From an uncultured Collinsella sp. (GTDB taxonomy: Bacteria; Actinomycetota; Coriobacteriia; Coriobacteriales; Coriobacteriaceae), in the NCBI GenBank assembly GCA_900757465.1, contig CAAENY010000018.1:1-33735 (forward strand): a stretch of 33,735 nt of DNA, read 5' to 3'. The first letter of the stretch is position 1, and each line of letters begins with the position of its first letter. This document shows positions 22,959-31,000 of the stretch, piece by piece. The position numbers were made by a program, and so were the translations under genes. Under the pieces are notes generated by a model. That model did no database searches and had not been told where the DNA came from. It saw only the letters and a program-made list of their open reading frames with translations.

Positions 22959-25900
22959 ATGAACGCGGCGGAACTCGACGTGCTCGACACTTCGGGCGAT
23001 TCCGTTGTGCGCGAGGCCAAGGGATGGACTGTGACGGGAACGTCCGTTGCCACCAATGAGGGCGGCGGATATGATGCTCTGATCGACGGTGACCTCACCA
23101 CCTACTATCATTCCCGCTATGGCGCGGGCGAAGGCGACACGAAGAAGCTTCCTGTCGATTTGACGATCGATCGCGGCGAGGGAGCGAAGAGCTCCTTCCA
23201 GACGGTCGGTTACGCGGGCCGCAACGTCAAGGGTGCTAACGGTACCTTCAAGAAGTTCGCCGTGTATGTCTCGGACAGCAAAGATAACCTGTTCGATAAC
23301 GCTAACAAGAAGGGCACGTTCTCGGTCGATCTGAGCTCTTCCTATAATGATGATGGTACCTGCAAGATGACCTATTTTGGGCTTGATAAGGCTCAGACCG
23401 GTCGCTATGTGGGTATTCGCGTGCTCGAGGCGCAGGGCGGCAGCTTCGCCTCCGGTGCCGAACTCGACCTGTATCAGGAGAAGTTCGATACGTTCGAGAG
23501 CGGTTCGGGTAAGCCGCAGCTCAAGACGAGCAATCTTGAGCTTGATGGAGAGGCGCAGGTTAGCGATACTTCCGCGACGATCAATGATGTCAAGAAATCC
23601 GGCAAGATGCTGACGTTCACCTTCAAGCCGGTGCAGTTTGGTAACGGTCTCGCCACGGTGACCGAGAAGATCGTTATGTATGACGGTGACCACTTCATGC
23701 GTAAGTTCCTCGAGGTCAAATCCGAGGATAAGAGCATCCGCTTTGACTATATCGACGGTGAGCATCTCAACGTTAAGGATGCGGGCTACACCTGGACCAT
23801 CCCTACAGGCAAGGGCGGCGTTGTTGAGATGACCGAGGCCCGTGCCAACTTGGGCCAACCTATTTACGTCAACGGTATGTTCATGGGCTCGGAGTTCCCC
23901 GAGACCGATACGCAGATCGTTGATAGTCTGGGCCGTATGCGCTACTGGACCGGTAAGAATTTCACCGATTTTGAGCGCGATGGCCAGCTCACTTCGGATG
24001 GCAAGTACGTCTCATGGCAGACTGTTGTGGGCGCTACCCATTCTGATGGTTCGAACAACGATGTAGTCCGAACCGATTTCTACAGCTATATCAAGAGCAT
24101 TTCAAAGCCGAGCGAGTTCCGTATCCAGTACAACTCCTGGTTTGACAATATGATGCTTATCGACGAGAACAACATTCTCGATTCCTTCAAGGCGGTGGAC
24201 AAGAACCTCTCCGCCACAGGTGTTCGCCCGCTCGACTCCTATGTCGTTGACGACGGTTGGAATAACTACAACAACACTGAGACTTCGGTTGACCCGGGCC
24301 GCTCCGGCACGGGCAAGAACACCGAAGGTTTCTGGGCGTTCAACTCCAAGTTTCCCAACAAGCTCTCGACGTCTTCGTCGCTTGTGGAGAAGCTCGGCTC
24401 GAATTTCGGCGTTTGGGTAGGCCCGCGCGGCGGCTATAACTTCTACCGCCAGCTTGCAGACATCATTTCCAAGGCGGGCAACGGATCGGCCGCTGGCGGC
24501 TCGATTGACGTCGCAGACCAGCGCTATGTCGATAAGTTCCAGGAGCTCGCACTCCAGTGGATGACCGATTACGGCGTTAACTACTGGAAGTGGGATGGCT
24601 ATGCCGATAACGCACAGTACAACGCATTTGCTCAGGGCGAGGGCGTTGTTGGCTACGATGAGAATCACCATCATATGTATGGTGGGCAAAACGGTTTCTA
24701 TCATTCCACCGACTTGTGGGAAAAGTGGATCGTCCTGTTCGAGAACGTATGGGACAAGGCCGACGAGCTCGGCATCGACAACCTTTGGGTCTCTCTCACC
24801 TGCTATGTGAACCCGAGCCCCTGGTTCTTGCAGTGGTCCAACTCGGTGTGGATCCAGTGCACGCACGACCGCGGTGAAGTCTCCAATTCAACGCTCAACA
24901 ACAAGATGGACAACATGTTGAGCTATCGAGATGGAGCCTACTACGACTTCGTCAAGAACCACGACTTCCAGTTCCCGCTTTCCAACCTCTACAACCATGA
25001 CCCGATTTACGGTAAAGAGGGCACGGGTATCACGGCGACCTCTATGGACGGAGCGCAGTTCCGCAACTATCTGTACATGATGGCTACGCGCGGCACATCG
25101 TTCTGGGAGCTCTATTATTCCGATAGCCTGTTTGACGATGAGAAGTACTTGGTGAATGCCGACTTCCTCGAGTGGGCTGAAGAGAACTTCGATAAGCTTC
25201 AGAACGCCAAGATGATTGGCGGCGTTCCGGCCTCGGGCGTCAAACTCGGTGGCATTGGCGGTGCGGGAACGCAGGAAGCTTACGGCTTCTCTTGCTTCAA
25301 CAGCGCCGGTGACGAAGGTATCATCTCGATGCGCAACCCGTCGGCCAGTGAGAAGACCATCACCTTCAAGCTCGATGCCGGTGTGGGTGCCTCGCACGCT
25401 GGCGTCTTTAAGCGCTCAATCGTAGAATCCTACACTTCGGACGGAAGCGCACTCGGTTCTTCGAAGGATAGCTATGCCCAGGGCGATACGGTTACCGTGA
25501 CGCTCAAACCGGGCGAGACCCAGATTTGGAATCTGAGCCAGAAGGGTGACACTCAGGCTCCGAAGCTCGACACAATGTATGTCAAGGGTGCAAAGAGCCT
25601 TCGTGTTCAGGCAAGCGAGCACGTGACCGGTGCTAAGTTCACTGTTACGGTTGACGGCAAGCAGGTCGAATGCAAGAGCGTTGAAGCATCTGCTGATATG
25701 CGCACATTTGACATCAAGCTTGTTGACGCCGTGAAGAGCGGCAGCAAGATTGAGGTTACGGCTGCCCAAGGCCAGGATGCTTCTGGTAACGGCCTCGAGG
25801 GAAGTGTCTCGGGTGTCTATCGTCAGAATGGCATCATCGCCTCTGCGGAGACTTCGACCGGCGGAGAGCTTTCGAATGCCAAAGACAGCGTAGAGGGCAA

Positions 25901-27635
25901 GAACGGCTTCACTGTTGCCACGAGCGTTTCTGACGCGGCATCCTCGACGGTGCTTCTCTCTCAGGGTGAGGAGTGGAAGCTCGGCATCGACAAGGACGGC
26001 AAGGCGTACTTTGTCGTTAACGGTACGACCGCTACCTCCGATGTGACGGTTTCGGGCGGCAACGTAACGATTGCAGGCGTTCGCGAGAACAATGGCATGC
26101 TCAAGATTTACGTTGACGGTGAGCTTGCCGGCAGTGCCTACCTGGGCGCGAAGAATGCCGACCACGCCGTGAACGCCGGTGCGATTACCGCTGGCAACGG
26201 TACCAAGCAGACTTCGCTTGCTGTCTACGATCATGCCCTTGGCTACGACGAGGTGCCTACGTCCGCACTGGCGGAGTTGATTGCAACCGTCGAGGCAAAG
26301 AAGGACTCGGTGAGCGACGCATCCTGGGAAAATGCCGATATGGACAACCTGTTGGCCCAGGCAAAGGCGGCGCTGAAGGGTGACGCTGCTGCCAAGAAGG
26401 CCGCATATGACAACCTTTATGCGGGTTATCTCAAGCTCGTTCCTGCGAACAAGATTGTGAACCTTGCCTTGGGCAAGGTGCCGACGGCTGCTTGGGTCGA
26501 TGGCGACACGGCCACTCCGGTGACGAATTCTAACGCTTCTCGCGCCCTGACCGTTGCGACCGATGGCAACAATGCAAGCGCAGACGGCTATTGCATCTTT
26601 GGCAACGATGCCAAGGAGGCAGGTTCGTACATGCAGATCGACCTCGGATCTGACTGCGAGATCACCGGTGTGAACCTGTGGCGCTATTGGACGGACTCGC
26701 GCACCTACAAGGCGACCGCACTTGTGGTTGCAAGCAAATCTGACTTCTCGGATGCTCAAGTTCTTTACTATTCGGGCGATAGTGACGTGTTTGGTTTGGG
26801 CGAGCACCCGAAGGATAGTTTGTACACCGAGACATCTGCGGGCAAGCAGCTCTTCGACGCCTCCGACTCCAAGCCGGCGACGACGGCGCGTTACGTGCGC
26901 CTGTACGCCTCCGGTGTCAAGGGCACGGGTACTTCGAAGGAAAACCACGTGGTTGAGCTTCAGGTTTTTGGAACCGCAAAACAAAACGATCCGTACGACC
27001 TGAACGGCGAGAACGGTTTGCTTTCCCTGATCGCTCGTGCAGAGACCGCTCAGAAGAATGCCGATTCGTATGAGTCGGTGGAAGGTCTTACCGATCCCTT
27101 GAAGCGCGCACACGAAGTCATCGGCCGTATCGATGCTGGGCAGGATGTGACGTATGGCGAGGTCAAGGATGCTGCCGAGGCTCTCAAAGCAGCGCTTGAC
27201 GCTTTGGTTGCCAAGACCCCTGCAAAGAAGGTTACCGTGACGTTTGATGACCGCTGCGGGAACAAGTCTGTGGTCGAGCTGAACGAGGGCGACAAGCTTG
27301 CCAAGCCTGTTGACCCCACGCGAGAGGGTTATGACTTTGCTGGGTGGTGCACCGACAAAGACGGCGAGCATACGTTTGACTTTGACTCTGTGGTGAACGC
27401 CGACATTACGCTCTACGCCAAGTGGAACAAGCAGCAGTCCGGCGGCTCCGGCTCCGGTAACGCTTCTACAGATAAGGACACCACGGGTTCCCAGAACAAG
27501 GGTAACAAGAAGGGTACCAAGGTCGATCTTCCCGGTACGGGTGACAGCTCCATGTTCTTCGTGGGTCTTGCACTTTGCCTGGGTATGATAGCCATTGCGG
27601 CTTCTCGTTTCCTCGGGCGCAAGCGTAAGGAGTAA
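22959..27635 (+). CDS. LPxTG-anchored clan GH-D-like glycosidase, main part
   Basis: This 1,558-residue remainder of the interrupted gene is in the same frame as the signal-peptide fragment. In order it has the last strand of an F5/8C domain; a second F5/8C-like domain (to about residue 175); a beta-sandwich; and a TIM barrel. Barrel landmarks are VVDDGW, FGVWVGPRGGYNF, NYWKWDGYA (candidate nucleophile Asp546), and PSPWFLQWSNSVWIQCTHD (candidate acid/base Asp637). This layout is like GH27/GH36 alpha-galactosidases and alpha-N-acetylgalactosaminidases. Then come an Ig-like and a lectin-like domain, FIVAR, a third F5/8C domain, a second FIVAR, a Listeria-Bacteroides repeat (YDFAGWCTDKDGEHTF), and DLPGTG with a membrane helix and RKRKE. 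A mucin or host-glycan substrate is likely but unproven. ATG 22959 has only a poor ribosome site and no signal peptide. Confidence 0.82.
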   Translation: MNAAELDVLDTSGDSVVREAKGWTVTGTSVATNEGGGYDALIDGDLTTYYHSRYGAGEGDTKKLPVDLTIDRGEGAKSSFQTVGYAGRNVKGANGTFKKFAVYVSDSKDNLFDNANKKGTFSVDLSSSYNDDGTCKMTYFGLDKAQTGRYVGIRVLEAQGGSFASGAELDLYQEKFDTFESGSGKPQLKTSNLELDGEAQVSDTSATINDVKKSGKMLTFTFKPVQFGNGLATVTEKIVMYDGDHFMRKFLEVKSEDKSIRFDYIDGEHLNVKDAGYTWTIPTGKGGVVEMTEARANLGQPIYVNGMFMGSEFPETDTQIVDSLGRMRYWTGKNFTDFERDGQLTSDGKYVSWQTVVGATHSDGSNNDVVRTDFYSYIKSISKPSEFRIQYNSWFDNMMLIDENNILDSFKAVDKNLSATGVRPLDSYVVDDGWNNYNNTETSVDPGRSGTGKNTEGFWAFNSKFPNKLSTSSSLVEKLGSNFGVWVGPRGGYNFYRQLADIISKAGNGSAAGGSIDVADQRYVDKFQELALQWMTDYGVNYWKWDGYADNAQYNAFAQGEGVVGYDENHHHMYGGQNGFYHSTDLWEKWIVLFENVWDKADELGIDNLWVSLTCYVNPSPWFLQWSNSVWIQCTHDRGEVSNSTLNNKMDNMLSYRDGAYYDFVKNHDFQFPLSNLYNHDPIYGKEGTGITATSMDGAQFRNYLYMMATRGTSFWELYYSDSLFDDEKYLVNADFLEWAEENFDKLQNAKMIGGVPASGVKLGGIGGAGTQEAYGFSCFNSAGDEGIISMRNPSASEKTITFKLDAGVGASHAGVFKRSIVESYTSDGSALGSSKDSYAQGDTVTVTLKPGETQIWNLSQKGDTQAPKLDTMYVKGAKSLRVQASEHVTGAKFTVTVDGKQVECKSVEASADMRTFDIKLVDAVKSGSKIEVTAAQGQDASGNGLEGSVSGVYRQNGIIASAETSTGGELSNAKDSVEGKNGFTVATSVSDAASSTVLLSQGEEWKLGIDKDGKAYFVVNGTTATSDVTVSGGNVTIAGVRENNGMLKIYVDGELAGSAYLGAKNADHAVNAGAITAGNGTKQTSLAVYDHALGYDEVPTSALAELIATVEAKKDSVSDASWENADMDNLLAQAKAALKGDAAAKKAAYDNLYAGYLKLVPANKIVNLALGKVPTAAWVDGDTATPVTNSNASRALTVATDGNNASADGYCIFGNDAKEAGSYMQIDLGSDCEITGVNLWRYWTDSRTYKATALVVASKSDFSDAQVLYYSGDSDVFGLGEHPKDSLYTETSAGKQLFDASDSKPATTARYVRLYASGVKGTGTSKENHVVELQVFGTAKQNDPYDLNGENGLLSLIARAETAQKNADSYESVEGLTDPLKRAHEVIGRIDAGQDVTYGEVKDAAEALKAALDALVAKTPAKKVTVTFDDRCGNKSVVELNEGDKLAKPVDPTREGYDFAGWCTDKDGEHTFDFDSVVNADITLYAKWNKQQSGGSGSGNASTDKDTTGSQNKGNKKGTKVDLPGTGDSSMFFVGLALCLGMIAIAASRFLGRKRKE

Positions 27636-27676
27636 GTCCTGGCGACAGGTGCCTACAAGGTGCTTTATGTGGGTGA

Positions 27677-27711
27677 ACGGGTACGGTGCGCAGGCGCCGT
27701 GCCCGTTTTTA
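27677..27711 (+). terminator. Terminator of the glycosidase gene
   Basis: ACGGG (27677-27681) and ACGG pair with CCGT and CCCGT (ending 27706) around GCAG and are followed by TTTTT. It lies 42 bases past the stop. The remaining gap to 28,039 holds no gene I can support. Confidence 0.8.
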
Positions 27712-27907
27712 TGCCGGGGTTTGGGGAGCTAAAACGCGCCCATCTGATTTGCTGCCAGCATCAGCTGCGGGGCGTGTCTGCCTCTCTCTCGGCACGGTTC
27801 TCGATTTGACGAGCGACGATTCTCTCCGGATCGCGGTCCATGACGAGGGTATCGATTTTTTGGCCCGCCTTTTTTGAGTCTCCCCCGTTTTCCTGCGAAA
27901 ACCCTCG

Positions 27908-27987
27908 TGTCTCAATGTTGGTGAGACATTTGTCTCACGCCCAAAACCGAATCTGGAACGTGTGTCACCTGCCCAAATTGTGTCTCA
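27908..27987. promoter_or_regulatory. Four TGTCTCA motifs upstream of the adhesin gene
   Basis: TGTCTCA occurs at 27908-27914, inverted at 27922-27928 (TGAGACA), and again at 27931-27937 and 27981-27987. The first two form a dyad with a seven-base spacer. They lie 50-130 bases before the adhesin start in an otherwise gene-free gap and may be operator sites. No clear promoter boxes were found. Confidence 0.4.
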
Positions 27988-28039
27988 TTTCGTAACTTTA
28001 GGCCGATACAAGGTCTAAGACCGCGAGAAGGGAGACGCG

Positions 28040-31000
28040 ATGAGTAAGTACACGAGGGGTCTCTTGGCGGTGATACTGGCCGTAGTGCTAGTGCTGCCGG
28101 CTGCAGCATTTGCCATGCTGCCCGAGGCCAACGCCAGGTCCAGCACCGGAATGGACGGACCGACGGTGAGCAAAAAGATAGTCGACCCCGACACCAGTAA
28201 CCACTGGAAGTTCTGGGCCGGCGGCTATGACGGCAAGGAAGTGACGACTCAAAACGTCGGCCGAATCTGGACCGATAAGACTGTCAAAGAAACCGCGGCA
28301 GACGAAAAGTCGGATTTCCTGACTACGCTGTCAGCCATCTCTTCGACATCCGATACGACGGTTTCCGGCAAGCCGCTCGACATCGTGCTGGTGCTGGACG
28401 CTTCTGGCTCGATGGATGACCCCATGGGTAAGGGCGACCGTACAAAACGCATCGATGCGCTGAAGACGGCCGCCAATAGCTTTATCGATGCCATCGCCAC
28501 ACAAAACCAAAGCATCGCAGATGCGTCCAAGCAGCATCAGGTTGCCATCGTTAAGTTTGCAGGCAATAAGACTCCTGAGGTTGGTAACAAAACATATCGC
28601 GATGGTTGGTGGGGAGGACCCATCTGCAACTACTCACAGACCATGAAGAACCTGACGCCCTGCAAGGGCAAGGACGCGGAGAGCCTTAAGAGTACGATTG
28701 ACTCCATCAGTCCCGCTGGCGCCACGCGAGCCGATTATGGCTTACAACTGGCTGAGGGCATTTCGTCTGATCGCGCCGACGCCAAGAAGGTCGTCGTCTT
28801 CTTCACCGATGGCTCGCCCACGAGTTCTAATGGTTTTGAACACGAGGTCGCTAAGGATGCCATCAATACCGCCAAGACTATAAAGAGCGGCGAGGCGACC
28901 ATTTACACCATCGGAATCTTCAGCGGCGCAAAGCCGAGTGACAATCCAACAAACAATGACACGAGCAACGAAAACAAATTTATGCATGCCGTGTCGAGCA
29001 ACTACCCAAACGCCTCATCGTCCGTTAGCTATGACTTTTTTTGGACTGTTGACTGGAGCGTTAATTTCGGCGACCCCGTTGCCGATGCCAGCTACTACAA
29101 GTCGGCAACCAACGCCGCTGAGCTCGAGAAAATCTTCGAAGAGATCTCGGGAAGCATTATCCAAACTGGTTACCCGACCGAAGTTCACGGCGGTTATGGC
29201 GAGCATAAGTCTGGCTACATTACGTTTACTGACGAGCTGGGCGACTTTATGCAGGTCGACAACTTTACGTCTGTCGTGTACAACGGCGAAACGTTTGCCA
29301 ACCCGGCAAAGAGTACCAAGGGCAATGTCGACACCTATTCATTTACTGGTGCGGCTGCGAACCTGGTCATCACCGTTCAGCGTGCCGAAAAGGGTAAGCC
29401 CCAGTCCGGCGATATCGTAACGGTTAAGATTCCTGCGTCGTTGATTCCGCTGCGCCACTTTAAGATCAATGATGGTGTACTTACGGTCGACGATACTGAG
29501 CCCGTTCAGGTGAGCTACACCTCAAGCGTTAAGAAAGACGCGCTCGATAACCTGTTTACACCCGAGCAGGTAGTGGGGCTTGAGGATTACATTAAGAGCA
29601 ATACGACCACCGCGAAGGACGACTCCAAGACCGTAAACTTCTACGCGAACAAGTGGGATGGCGGTGCGCTGGGCGATACGATTGCCAACTTTGAGCCCGC
29701 GGATTCCAACCGCTATTACTATTTCCAGAAGCAGACCCCCATTTACGTGGATGAAAGCTGCACAACGCCCGCAACGGGTTCGCTGGCTGCCGAGGGTATC
29801 TATTACTACAAGGATGAGTTCGAGGTGAAGGGCACAGACGGCAAGGCCGAGCCCCGTACGGCTGTTATTGAGTTTACCGGTGGACATGCCGCGCAGTTTG
29901 GGGGCGCAATCGTGTCCGATGCGAGCGGCAGCCTGTCGTTTAGTGAGGGAACCGCACGCCTGGCCTTTATTGACGAACTTCATACCACCAAGGAACGCGT
30001 GGGCGGCAACCTCACCGGCACCGCGGCCGACGTGCTCAATCCCAAGTGGAATAACACGTCTGCCAAGTCGAACGCCACGGAGGTTGACGTTCACTTGGGC
30101 AACAACGGCAAGATCAGCTATAAGTACGACATGACGCCGGCAACGGTGGATACCAAGGCCAGCTTTGGCCTGACCAAGGTGCTCGAGGGCCGCAAGTGGG
30201 CGGTTGAGGACACGTTTGAGTTTGGGCTGACGCCCGAGGGCAACGCCCCAATGCCCGCGTCCGCGATCGCGACTGCGACCAAGGGCAACACGGCTATCGA
30301 TTTCGGTGAGATCACCTACAGAGAGCCCGGCACGTATGTCTACAAAGTCAGCGAAAAGAACGCCGGGACCACGGTCGACGGCATCACCTACAGCGGAAAC
30401 GTTGCGGAGATTACCGTGACGGTAACGCCCAACAAGAAGGGTGAGCTGAGCGCTGAGGTGAAGGGGGTTTGGAGCGAAGCCGACGTGACCGAGTTCAGGA
30501 ACACCTACGCTACGAATCCTGTTGAATCCAGCGTTACCGACCAGATTGCCGTGACCAAGGTCCTGACCGGGCGCGACCTTACGGCCGGCGAGTTCAGCTT
30601 TGAGTTGCGCGAGGTTAAGGGCGAGGACTCCGAGCTTATTGAGACCGTTGCGAACGCCGCCGACGGCAAGGTGACGTTCAGCCCCATCAGGTACACCGAG
30701 ATCGGCCAGCACACCTACACGCTGCACGAGGTTGAGGGCGACGCCGGTGGTATTGCCTACGACAACACGGTCTACACCATCGTGACGACCATTGCCGACA
30801 ACGACAAGGGCCAGCTGGTGGCTACGCACGAGCTGAAGGGCGCCGAGGACGCCAAGAACATTAAGTTCGAGAACACCTACAGCGTGGCCCCGCTCGAGAC
30901 TGAGGTTGACTTTGGCCTGAGCAAGTTCATTGATGGCCGCGGCTGGACGGACGCCGACAAGTTTAGCTTCACCATCACCGCCGCCGAGGGCACCGACGCC

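Noticed and set aside
25416..27371. 651-residue minus-strand open frame opposite the glycosidase
   Set aside because: Shadow frame, no domain and no ribosome site, while the plus strand has well-defined domains.
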